Positions 56,329 to 64,000 of a DNA stretch of 64,000 bases are shown here, piece after piece. The stretch's first letter is position 1. Each line of letters opens with the position of its first letter. Location of the stretch: assembly GCF_030817215.1 (NCBI RefSeq), contig NZ_JAUSZA010000001.1:3818501-3882500 (forward strand), in the 5' to 3' direction. The DNA is from Paenibacillus sp. V4I3 (GTDB taxonomy: Bacteria > Bacillota > Bacilli > Paenibacillales > NBRC-103111). The position numbers and the translations under genes are program-made. Under the pieces are notes generated by a model. That model had not been told where the DNA came from. It worked only from the letters and a program-made list of their open reading frames with translations, and ran no database searches.

Positions 56329-57861
56329 ATGATGACAGAATCATCTTTTGAAACATTTCCACAATTTCCGGAATCGTATTGGTTAGCCTCGACCGAACTT
56401 CCTTCATTTTCTAAGCTTCATTCAGATTTAAAGGTCGATGCGACCATAGTAGGAGCAGGTATTACAGGCATTACAACGGCCTATCTGCTTGCCAATCAAG
56501 GGTTTAAAGTGGTTATCGTAGATGCAGGACAAATCATGAACGGAACGACAGGGCATACAACAGCGAAAATAACCGCGCAGCATGATCTCATTTATCAAGA
56601 ATATCTCGCGCATTTTGGTCGAGAGAAGACGAAGCTTTACTATGATGCTAACCTTGAGGCTCTGCAATTTATTAAACAAACGGTTAAGACCAATCACATT
56701 CAATGCCAATTATCAGACGAAGATGCCTATATCTATACTACTTCAGACGAGTATGTAGAGAAAATAGCCTCCGAATATAGGGTCTACCAGGAATTGGGGA
56801 TTACTAGCAGATATGTGGATCAAGCACCGCTTCCGTTTTCGACCAAGGCGGCTATTGTGATGGAGAATCAAGCGCAGTTTAATCCTGTCCCGTTTTTAAC
56901 CTTTTTAGTGGAGCAATTCATTCGTAAGGGTGGTCAAATTTATGAGCAAACTACGGTTAGTGGGGTTGAAAAGGGAAAGCCTGCGGTTGTAAAAACGAAG
57001 GATGGTCATCGAATTACGACAGATTACGTCGTATCCGCCTCCCATTTTCCGTTTAATGATCGAAATGGTTTCTATTTTACCAAGCTGCATGCAGAACGTT
57101 CCTATGCTGTAGTAGGAAAAATAAGCAAAGACATCCCCAATGGGATGTTTTTAAGTGCTGAAAGCCCAAAACGTTCTCTTAGGTCTGTGCAAATAAACGG
57201 AGAGTCGATGCTTCTGATCGGCGGAGAAGGTCATAAAACGGGGCAGGCCCTTTGTACATTCCAATATTATGATGCGTTGAAATCGTTTGGCGAAGGAACT
57301 TTCGGATTGAAGGATATTGCCTATCGATGGTCTGCACAGGATTTGTATACACTCGATAATATGCCCTACATTGGTCAGGAGCTTAAGGATGAACCTAATA
57401 TTTTCGTTGCAACCGGTTTTCGTAAATGGGGAATGACTTCGAGTGTTGTGGCAGCCTTGTTAAACTCGAAACTGATTTTGGGAGAACCAAGTCCCTATCA
57501 GGAGCTTTTCTCCCCGTCAAGATTCAAAGCTGATCCAAGTGTAAAGACATTTATTATGCAAAATGCCAATGTGGCTAAGCATCTAATCGCCGGCAAATTG
57601 GAAATGGTTCATAAAGATGTGGATGATTTACAAAAAGATGAAGGGGCTGTTGTCAAGGTTAACGGAAAAAGAGCAGGCGCCTACCGGGATCATGAGGGGG
57701 CCCTGCACTTGGTGGATACAACCTGCACCCATATGGGCTGTGAGGTGGACTGGAACGAAGCCGAAAGAACGTGGGACTGCCCCTGCCACGGGTCCCGCTA
57801 TTCCTACGAGGGTGAAGTGATAGAAGGACCAGCCAAAAAGTCGCTTGGGAAGGTTCGCTAA
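56329..57861 (+). CDS. FAD-dependent oxidoreductase with C-terminal Rieske [2Fe-2S] domain (YhfW-like)
   Basis: The 510-residue protein has a DadA/GlpD-type FAD domain (DATIVGAGITGITTAYLLAN, VDAGQIMNGTTGHTTAKITA, and VATGFRKWGMTSSVVAALL) followed at about 415-510 by a Rieske domain. The cluster ligands are C-x-H in CTHMGCEVDW and C-x-x-H in CPCHGSRYSYEG. B. subtilis YhfW has this fusion. The electron donor and acceptor are not known. Start: ATG 56329, with AGGAGG nine bases upstream; a second in-frame ATG lies at 56332. Confidence 0.88.
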   Translation: MMTESSFETFPQFPESYWLASTELPSFSKLHSDLKVDATIVGAGITGITTAYLLANQGFKVVIVDAGQIMNGTTGHTTAKITAQHDLIYQEYLAHFGREKTKLYYDANLEALQFIKQTVKTNHIQCQLSDEDAYIYTTSDEYVEKIASEYRVYQELGITSRYVDQAPLPFSTKAAIVMENQAQFNPVPFLTFLVEQFIRKGGQIYEQTTVSGVEKGKPAVVKTKDGHRITTDYVVSASHFPFNDRNGFYFTKLHAERSYAVVGKISKDIPNGMFLSAESPKRSLRSVQINGESMLLIGGEGHKTGQALCTFQYYDALKSFGEGTFGLKDIAYRWSAQDLYTLDNMPYIGQELKDEPNIFVATGFRKWGMTSSVVAALLNSKLILGEPSPYQELFSPSRFKADPSVKTFIMQNANVAKHLIAGKLEMVHKDVDDLQKDEGAVVKVNGKRAGAYRDHEGALHLVDTTCTHMGCEVDWNEAERTWDCPCHGSRYSYEGEVIEGPAKKSLGKVR

Positions 57862-57911
57862 TATAAAGTAGAATGGCTGTCCCAGCCGGTCTGAGAGGAC
57901 CGAGGGTTTCG

Positions 57912-58805
57912 CTATACATGATTAATAAACTTCCGACGGAAGTTCAAGGGAGAAATACCTTCCTTGTTGGAGAAACAGAACGAGAAGTACGAGCCATGCT
58001 GAAAGCCAACCTCTTCAGCGATTCGAGTCATCGACCATCTGGTTTGGATGAGAAGCTTTTTTGCTTGCTCAATTCGGTATTGAAACAAGTAATCCATCGG
58101 CGTAACCCCATACACTTTAAGCATACATTTGGCCAAGTAGTTAGGGTGGTAATTCAATGCCTGTTGTAAAAGCGAATTTGTCACTTTTTGCGTATAGTTT
58201 TGGCGGATGAACAGCTCCACTTTTTCGGCGAGATGGAACGCCGTTACATCGGAGGACGCCGCGAGGTCGCGATCGACTAATTGCATGAATTGTTGGAATA
58301 CACTTTGCCGTTTCCAATTACGCAGCGACCTCGGCTCCTCATCCAATTGGAAAAATTGCTCCAAAATATCCAGTGCCTTTTGGGACAACTTCATATATTT
58401 CGGGATAAACACGGAGCACACCTCACTGTGATTCAAATAAGCCATTTGCTTATGATTAGCAATTAACGTGGCTTGGTTATCCAAGCAATCGCTCATACTG
58501 CTGCACTCATCCCACGCGCCAAATGTTTGAAAATGAATCCAAATAATCTCCGTCTCACTCGCACATGGAATGGTCCCATAATGACTCGCATCCGGTCTTA
58601 ATATGAGGGCTTCGCCTTTCTGAATCGCCCACTCCGATGTTCCTTCACCTACGTGCAAGGTTCCTTTTGTCACGACCATCAGGTCAAAAGCACCGATCTG
58701 ACTTCTGCTAACATGCTGTTCTCCTTCCCGATATTGAAAACGCCCACAATCAATAAAATAAGGGATGGGAGGGGAGATAAAGTGTAAAATTGGTGAGTTC
58801 ATCAT
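57912..58805 (-). CDS. AraC-family transcriptional regulator, divergent from the GH127 gene
   Basis: The 297-residue protein has an N-terminal cupin (QYREGEQHVSRSQIGAFDLM; ALILRPDASHYGTIPCASE) and a C-terminal pair of helix-turn-helices (NSLLQQALNYHPNYLAKCML; MTRIAEEVGFQHGSYFSFCF). It lies 142 bases from the divergent GH127 gene and likely controls it and the ABC transporter behind it. The ligand is possibly arabinose or an arabino-oligosaccharide. Confidence 0.87.
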   Translation of the reverse strand: MMNSPILHFISPPIPYFIDCGRFQYREGEQHVSRSQIGAFDLMVVTKGTLHVGEGTSEWAIQKGEALILRPDASHYGTIPCASETEIIWIHFQTFGAWDECSSMSDCLDNQATLIANHKQMAYLNHSEVCSVFIPKYMKLSQKALDILEQFFQLDEEPRSLRNWKRQSVFQQFMQLVDRDLAASSDVTAFHLAEKVELFIRQNYTQKVTNSLLQQALNYHPNYLAKCMLKVYGVTPMDYLFQYRIEQAKKLLIQTRWSMTRIAEEVGFQHGSYFSFCFSNKEGISPLNFRRKFINHV

Positions 58806-58870
58806 CGTTTTTTACTCCAATCAAAAGGTTGATATTTTTAAAAATGTGGTTGGAAAATGCTATATAAATA

Positions 58871-58910
58871 CCATGGTACACCATGTAGTATATTAATTAA
58901 AGCGCTTACG
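58871..58910. promoter_or_regulatory. Candidate regulatory sites between AraC and GH127 genes
   Basis: Two direct ACCATG units (ACCATGGTACACCATGTA, 58871-58888) could bind an AraC dimer. TTAAAGCGCTTACG at 58897-58910, read on the minus strand, matches 12 of 14 cre positions. Both lie upstream of the GH127 start. Confidence 0.4.
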
Positions 58911-58947
58911 AAAAAGATCATATTTATAAAATAAAGGGGACCCCTAC

Positions 58948-60918
58948 ATGGCGAATTTATCAATCTCCAGACCATTCCCATTGAAGAATATACGCATCAC
59001 AGATAACTTTTGGTCTGCTTATATTCGATTGGTTCGGAATGTTGTCGTTCCTTATCAGTGGGAAGCGTTAAACGATCGAATTGAAGGAGCAGAACCTAGC
59101 CATGCGATGAAAAATTTTAAAATTTCCGCTGGTTTGGAGCAAGGTGAGTTTTACGGAATGGTATTTCAAGACAGTGATGTAGCGAAGTGGTTGGAAGCAG
59201 TAAGCTATTTGCTGGAAACTGGTCACGATCCGGAATTGGAGAAATTGGCTGACGAGGTTATCACGATTATAGCAAAAGCTCAGCATAAGGATGGGTATCT
59301 GAATACTTATTTTACACTGAAGGAACCAAATGGCAGATGGACGAATTTGGCCGAATGTCATGAGTTATATTGTGCAGGTCATTTGATCGAAGCGGCAGTT
59401 GCTTATTATAATGCGACAGGAAAGCGAATGATTTTAGATGTGGCTTGTCGATTAGCCGATTGTATTGATGAAGTATTCGGACCCGGTGAAGATCAAATTC
59501 ATGGTTATGATGGTCATCAAGAAATCGAGCTAGCGCTTGTAAAACTGTATCAAACGACGAACAATGACAGCTACCTTCGATTAAGTCTGTATTTTCTGGA
59601 TGAGCGGGGGAAGGAACCCAGCTTCTTTGAACAGGAGCTTCATCGTCGGAATGGTCAGGTTCATTTTCCTGATTTGGATATGGTAAATGACCGTACCTAT
59701 AATCAAGCCCATTTGCCAGTAAGGCTGCAGCAAACAGCTGAAGGGCACGCCGTTCGCGTTGTGTACATGTGTTCAGGAATGGCCGACGTCGCAGCCGAGA
59801 CAGGAGATCAGGAACTGCTTGAAGCCTGTCGAAGGCTGTGGACGAATATTGTAAGCAAAAGGATGTATATTACAGGAGCCATCGGTTCCATGGCACATGG
59901 GGAATCCTTCACGCTGGACTATGATTTGCCAAATGACACAGCCTATGCCGAAACCTGTGCGTCCATTGGATTAATCTTTTTCGCACAGCGAATGCTGCAA
60001 ATGGAAGCCAAAAGTGATTACGGAGATATCATGGAGCAGGCGCTATATAATACCGTCATCAGTGGAATGTCTCAGGATGGTAGACGATTCTTTTATGTGA
60101 ATCCACTTGAAGTCTGGCCGGATGCGATACTCAAAAACCATCATTTGAGCCACGTGAAGCCTCTTAGACAAGGGTGGTTCGGGTGTGCTTGTTGTCCGCC
60201 TAACATCGCTCGGCTGCTTGCTTCTTTAGGACAATATATTTATACATCGCAAGGGAACACCATTTACACCAACTTATATATAGGCAGCCAGGTTACGCTG
60301 GATATCGAGGGACAACAAGTAAGCATTGATCAGCATTCCGAGTTTCCATGGAACGGGAATGTGCGATTCATCATCCATGTAGCTGAAAAAACAACGTTTA
60401 CGTTAGCACTGCGAATTCCAAAATGGTGCACAGAGCCTAAGCTGACCGTACAAGGAATCCCTGTCCAACTGGATGAACAGGTCCGAGACGGATATGTCTA
60501 TATCACCAGAGAATGGCAATCCAATGATAGCGTGGAGTTGATCTTACCCATGCAGGTTAGCCGAATGAAAGGCCATCCACATGTTCGTGAAACGATAGGT
60601 AAGGTCGCCATACAATGTGGTCCGCTGGTTTATTGTTTAGAGGAAACCGATAATGGAGCAGGCTTGCACCAGATTGTATTGGAACCCCAGGATGAGCATC
60701 GGAAGCATTTCGACCATGAGCTATTGGGCGGTATACAAACGATCTCCGTCCCGGCTAAACGAATCCGTTCTGACGATTGGGAACAAAAGTGGGGCGAACA
60801 TTTGTATATCGCGAACGCTTCTCATGAATGGGAGACGATAAACGCAACCTTCATTCCATATTATGCATGGGCGAATCGCGGACAGGGTGAAATGTCGGTT
60901 TGGGTCAAAGAAAAGTAA
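58948..60918 (+). CDS. GH127 beta-L-arabinofuranosidase
   Basis: It removes beta-L-arabinofuranosyl groups from arabino-oligosaccharides or hydroxyproline-linked arabinans. The 656-residue protein begins with the family motif NIRITDNFWSAYIRLVRNVV, has ALAAYNATGKRMILDVACRL-like helices, an AETCASIGL stretch (Glu335, Cys337), and the Cys-Cys pair at 415-416 in GCACCPPNIARLLASLGQYI. GH127 uses a zinc-bound cysteine nucleophile in this site. No signal peptide, so substrates are imported. The solute-binding protein of a sugar ABC system follows 79 bases later. Confidence 0.92.
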   Translation: MANLSISRPFPLKNIRITDNFWSAYIRLVRNVVVPYQWEALNDRIEGAEPSHAMKNFKISAGLEQGEFYGMVFQDSDVAKWLEAVSYLLETGHDPELEKLADEVITIIAKAQHKDGYLNTYFTLKEPNGRWTNLAECHELYCAGHLIEAAVAYYNATGKRMILDVACRLADCIDEVFGPGEDQIHGYDGHQEIELALVKLYQTTNNDSYLRLSLYFLDERGKEPSFFEQELHRRNGQVHFPDLDMVNDRTYNQAHLPVRLQQTAEGHAVRVVYMCSGMADVAAETGDQELLEACRRLWTNIVSKRMYITGAIGSMAHGESFTLDYDLPNDTAYAETCASIGLIFFAQRMLQMEAKSDYGDIMEQALYNTVISGMSQDGRRFFYVNPLEVWPDAILKNHHLSHVKPLRQGWFGCACCPPNIARLLASLGQYIYTSQGNTIYTNLYIGSQVTLDIEGQQVSIDQHSEFPWNGNVRFIIHVAEKTTFTLALRIPKWCTEPKLTVQGIPVQLDEQVRDGYVYITREWQSNDSVELILPMQVSRMKGHPHVRETIGKVAIQCGPLVYCLEETDNGAGLHQIVLEPQDEHRKHFDHELLGGIQTISVPAKRIRSDDWEQKWGEHLYIANASHEWETINATFIPYYAWANRGQGEMSVWVKEK

Positions 60919-60997
60919 AAATGGCTTTAACCTACAAAGGTTTATGGTATATATAGGTAAAAGCGAAAATGATAAACGATCATTTGGAGGGGTTAAT

Positions 60998-62437
60998 TTG
61001 AAGTCTTTGAGAAAAGGATTAAAAGTGAGCACGGTTACAACGTTAGCGTTAGGTTTAATGGTCGGTTGTAGTTCAACGAGTACCCCAACATCCACCGATA
61101 TCGCTTCACCGACAGCGAACACTCCGGCAAGTTCGACAGCTCCGGCAGCAACGAAAACGCCGGACGGCGGAGAGAAAGTGACGATTCGATTCACGGATTG
61201 GGCGAACAATGAAGAAGCGAAATCAACACGAGTTAGTTTGGACGCCTTTGAGAAAGCGCATCCAAACATCAAGGTTGACTATCAGAACGTAGCACTCGCT
61301 GAATTTGGTGCAAAGCTTAGCGCCATGGCCGCATCTAAAACGCTACCCGATATCAGTACGATGCTGGAAGCACAAGCGCTCAAATATGCAGAATCAGACA
61401 TCCTGATGGATTTATCACCGTACTACAAAGATGGCTCGGTAACACCGAAGCTGGAAAGCAACAAATTCGTCACCCCTGACGGTAAATTGCTAGGATACAG
61501 TGTTGCTAACGAAATCATCCTTCTTCACTATAACAAAGCTATGTTCGACGAGGCGAAGCTTCCTTATCCGCCTGCCGAGACTGAAAAAGCTTGGACTTGG
61601 GATCAAATGCTGGATGTCGCTAAAAAACTAACGAAAGATAAGGGCGGTAAACACCCTGGCGAAGCAGGCTTTGATGCCAAAAACATTGTGCAATACGGAA
61701 TCAACGTGTCTCATGGTCAAGACTTCTTTTGGACACCTTTCGCGATTTCCAATGGCGGTGGGGAAGTGAGTCAGGACGGTAAGCAGCTTTTGCTCGATAA
61801 ACCGGAAACCATTGAAGCGATTCAGAAAATTGCGGATCTCTCGAATATTGAACATGTCTCGCCGACGGCTGCCCAGTCATCTGGATTGCCAGGCGATGTT
61901 GGTCAATTGCTGCTTTCCAAAAAAGTGGCGATGGTTACTTCCGGACAATGGGAACTGGTCAATATTAATCCGCAGCTAAAAAATGGACTAAAAAATGGTA
62001 TTGGCGTGCTTCCAATCTTCAAAAAGCCTGCAACAACCAATACAGGAACGCCAATGGTCGTGTATAAGAGCACGAAGCATCCGAAAGAAACCATTGAGCT
62101 GTATAAATGGCTTATGGATATTGAGAAAAACTTAGCTAACATTGATAGTGGAGTATGGATGCCGACGGAAATGAGTTGGTACACGGATCCTGAGAAAATC
62201 AAGAGATGGACGCAATCACCCGTTCATCCGCCAGAGTATAAAACGGCTGTCATTGATTACGCTTTAAAAGCAACCTATCCTACGCCTTGGTTTTTCCTTC
62301 CTACTTACAGCCGGATTGGCGATGTATTGAATCCTGGATTGGATCAGGTCTGGTTAGGAACTAAATCAGCTAAGGATGCCATATCAGAAATGATGCCGAA
62401 AATTAAGCCGATTTTTGAAAGTGGAAAGGCCAATTAA
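60998..62437 (+). CDS. Sugar ABC transporter substrate-binding lipoprotein
   Basis: The extracellular receptor for the permeases that follow. The 479-residue protein has a lipoprotein signal with Cys24 in LGLMVGC, a Thr/Pro/Ala-rich linker, and family-1 SBP regions (KVTIRFTDWANNEEAKSTRV, AFEKAHPNIKVDYQN, YSVANEIILLHYNKAMFDEA). TTG 60998 is the start, five bases after GGAGGGG; a longer open frame upstream has no ribosome binding site. Likely ligand: arabino-oligosaccharide, from the GH127 neighbour. Confidence 0.92.
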   Translation: MKSLRKGLKVSTVTTLALGLMVGCSSTSTPTSTDIASPTANTPASSTAPAATKTPDGGEKVTIRFTDWANNEEAKSTRVSLDAFEKAHPNIKVDYQNVALAEFGAKLSAMAASKTLPDISTMLEAQALKYAESDILMDLSPYYKDGSVTPKLESNKFVTPDGKLLGYSVANEIILLHYNKAMFDEAKLPYPPAETEKAWTWDQMLDVAKKLTKDKGGKHPGEAGFDAKNIVQYGINVSHGQDFFWTPFAISNGGGEVSQDGKQLLLDKPETIEAIQKIADLSNIEHVSPTAAQSSGLPGDVGQLLLSKKVAMVTSGQWELVNINPQLKNGLKNGIGVLPIFKKPATTNTGTPMVVYKSTKHPKETIELYKWLMDIEKNLANIDSGVWMPTEMSWYTDPEKIKRWTQSPVHPPEYKTAVIDYALKATYPTPWFFLPTYSRIGDVLNPGLDQVWLGTKSAKDAISEMMPKIKPIFESGKAN

Positions 62438-62556
62438 AGACTTTATCAAATGAGTTAACAGGTAGGCAAACAGCACCCAGGAATAAGGTGTATTCAAAGT
62501 ACTTGTTCCTGGCGTGCTACGATGTAAGTTTTGCCACACATAGGAGGTACAGGTTC

Positions 62557-63471
62557 ATGTCCACAGGTCAGCAGTCCAGTTACAGAAGCCTCAAACGGCA
62601 GCAGGTGATTGTCGGATACTTGTGCATCCTGCCAGCTATTCTGGGACTATTCATCTTTACGCTCGGTCCGTTGCTCTATAGCTTATATTTAAGCTTTACG
62701 GATTGGACCATTCTGAAACCGAAACAATGGGTTGGCTTCGAGAACTACCGCCAAATATTCACGCAGGACCTCTTTTTCTTCGACTCTCTCAAAGCTACGG
62801 CCTATTATGCCATCGGCTCCGTTGCAGCCTCGATCTTGTTTTGCTTTGTAGTCGCGTTGTTTCTCAATCAGAAAATAAGAGGCCGAGCCGCTTTTCGTGC
62901 TATTTTCTACTTACCATCAATCATTCCGGTGCTCGCGAGCAGTATCATTTGGTTATGGCTCTATAATCCCGATTTCGGCATTATTAATCATCTCTTAAGT
63001 TTTATTGGGATTGATAAGCTGATGTGGGTCAACAGCCCAGACACGTCTGTTCTTTCGATGATTATCATTGCAGTATGGGGATCCGGCAACGTCATTGTGA
63101 TTTTTCTTGCAGGCCTGCAAGATGTGCCTGCGCATTTACTCGAAGCTGTGGAAATCGATGGTGGAGGCTGGTGGCACAAATTACGTTCCGTAACCATTCC
63201 ACTCATGTCGCCAATCATTTTCTATAACGTCATTCTCGGATTTGTGAATTCGATTACGGCTTTTACACAAGCATATGCCATGACTCAAGGAGGACCGGGT
63301 AACTCAACTTTATTTTACGCCTTTTACATTTATCGAGAAGCGTTCCAACGTCAAAATATGGGCTACGCCTGCGCACTTGCTTGGGTACTATTCATCATTG
63401 TTGCATTCTTCACGTACTTGTTATTCCGTTCTTCAGCTGGATGGGTACATTACGAAGGAGGGAACAAATAA
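62557..63471 (+). CDS. Sugar ABC transporter permease 1 (UgpA/LacF-like)
   Basis: The 304-residue inner-membrane protein has six membrane segments and a binding-protein-dependent transport signature. The EAA loop reads VPAHLLEAVEIDGGGWWHKL with the conserved Glu-Ala and Gly. N-terminal GLFIFTLGPLLYSLYLSFTD is typical of family CUT1. TAGGAGG lies ten bases before ATG 62557. Its stop overlaps the start of the next permease (TAATG). Confidence 0.93.
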   Translation: MSTGQQSSYRSLKRQQVIVGYLCILPAILGLFIFTLGPLLYSLYLSFTDWTILKPKQWVGFENYRQIFTQDLFFFDSLKATAYYAIGSVAASILFCFVVALFLNQKIRGRAAFRAIFYLPSIIPVLASSIIWLWLYNPDFGIINHLLSFIGIDKLMWVNSPDTSVLSMIIIAVWGSGNVIVIFLAGLQDVPAHLLEAVEIDGGGWWHKLRSVTIPLMSPIIFYNVILGFVNSITAFTQAYAMTQGGPGNSTLFYAFYIYREAFQRQNMGYACALAWVLFIIVAFFTYLLFRSSAGWVHYEGGNK

Positions 63472-64000
63472 TGACTTACCGTTTCAGAGGCAAAATCGTT
63501 ACGTATGCCGTACTTTTCCTGCTTTCTCTTATCGTATTTTTCCCCATGTATTGGATTGTTCGTTCATCCTTACTCAACCTGCAAGAGATTTTGGAGTTTC
63601 CACCGATCTGGTTTCCAAATGCATTCCGTATCGATAATTACACCGAAGTCATGGAACGTGTTAATTTCGGGAAATATTTTCTGAATACGTTCGTGGTCAT
63701 CATACCGGTGTTAGTTGGTGTGGGTCTGACGGCGAGCTTAACGGCATATGGATTTGCGCGACTTGAATTTCCGCTTAAAAACCTCTGGTTCTCTCTCATC
63801 ATCATGACGATTTTACTTCCTAGCATTGTCACTTTAGTCCCCACATACATTGGTTGGTCCAAATTGCAGTTAACGAATACCTATTGGCCGTTAATCATTC
63901 CTGCTTTTTTCGGCGGCGGCGCTTTTAACATCTTCTTACTGCGACAATTTCTAATGACGATTCCCAAAGAGCTTGACGAATCAGCTGTTATCGATGGTGC
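63471..64000 (+). CDS. Sugar ABC transporter permease 2 (UgpE/LacG-like), truncated by the window
   Basis: About 176 residues are visible. N-terminal segment VLFLLSLIVFFPMYWIVRSS, periplasmic FPPIWFPNAFRIDNYTEVM, two more membrane segments, and the start of the EAA loop IPKELDESAVIDG at the edge. It follows permease 1 with one-base overlap. The ATP-binding protein is not adjacent here, as is common for CUT1 systems that share MsmX. Confidence 0.93.
   Translation, partial: MTYRFRGKIVTYAVLFLLSLIVFFPMYWIVRSSLLNLQEILEFPPIWFPNAFRIDNYTEVMERVNFGKYFLNTFVVIIPVLVGVGLTASLTAYGFARLEFPLKNLWFSLIIMTILLPSIVTLVPTYIGWSKLQLTNTYWPLIIPAFFGGGAFNIFLLRQFLMTIPKELDESAVIDG

Noticed and set aside
57870..57911. Terminator between the Rieske-FAD gene and the AraC gene
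   Set aside because: Only a five-base CGGTC/GACCG hairpin without a T-run could be seen, too weak to list.
60721..61272. 183-codon minus-strand ORF spanning the GH127 end and SBP start
   Set aside because: It is antisense to two well-supported genes and includes their intergenic ribosome binding site.

Overview
The window looks like chromosome of a spore-forming Bacillota close to Paenibacillus. Evidence: a gerA-type germinant receptor operon, a YhcN-type spore lipoprotein, two YjcZ-type mini-proteins, strong GGAGG ribosome binding sites, TTG/GTG starts, cre-like boxes, long intergenic repeats and many plant-polysaccharide genes. No rRNA, tRNA or CRISPR array was found.

Layout. 0-8 kb: end of a methyltransferase, a PAS histidine kinase, ctc/rplY (L25), a broken NIT-HAMP-REC hybrid kinase and a PAS hybrid kinase. 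8-12 kb: AraC regulator divergent from lacZ. 12-15 kb: padR, a pentapeptide-repeat gene and a DHA2 exporter on the minus strand. 15-17.5 kb: an oxidoreductase, then a gene-poor stretch with a probable group II intron relic, a 112-bp tandem repeat array and an HTH gene remnant. 17.6-25.4 kb: catalase, gerA-gerB-gerC, a frameshifted EamA transporter and a YhcN-like lipoprotein. 25.4-27.7 kb: a YitT-like protein and a chromate transporter pair whose second half is frameshifted.

27.8-35 kb: a gluconeogenic block (pckA, ccpN, yqfL, glpX), then rpoN (sigma-54). An intact IS3-family element sits in the loop of the rpoN terminator. Three near-perfect -24/-12 promoters lie within 4 kb: one before a 36-codon ORF and rpoN, one before another 36-codon ORF, and one before the gabT-aldehyde dehydrogenase operon. 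A cre-like box precedes rpoN. A 3' fragment of pdxS lies just upstream of gabT.

38.8-64 kb is largely carbohydrate catabolism: two Gfo/Idh/MocA dehydrogenases, an SDR lacking the usual active site, secreted PL9 and PL1 pectate lyases sharing an N-terminal module, a solute-binding protein, a LacI regulator with perfect operators, GH88 and DUF2264 genes, a PucR regulator with alanine dehydrogenase, a Rieske-FAD oxidoreductase, and an AraC regulator divergent from a GH127 arabinofuranosidase and a sugar ABC transporter that runs off the window. Together these suggest extracellular pectin cleavage, uptake of oligosaccharides and intracellular trimming.

Several genes are disrupted by single-base shifts. 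These may be real pseudogenes or assembly errors and should be checked against reads.
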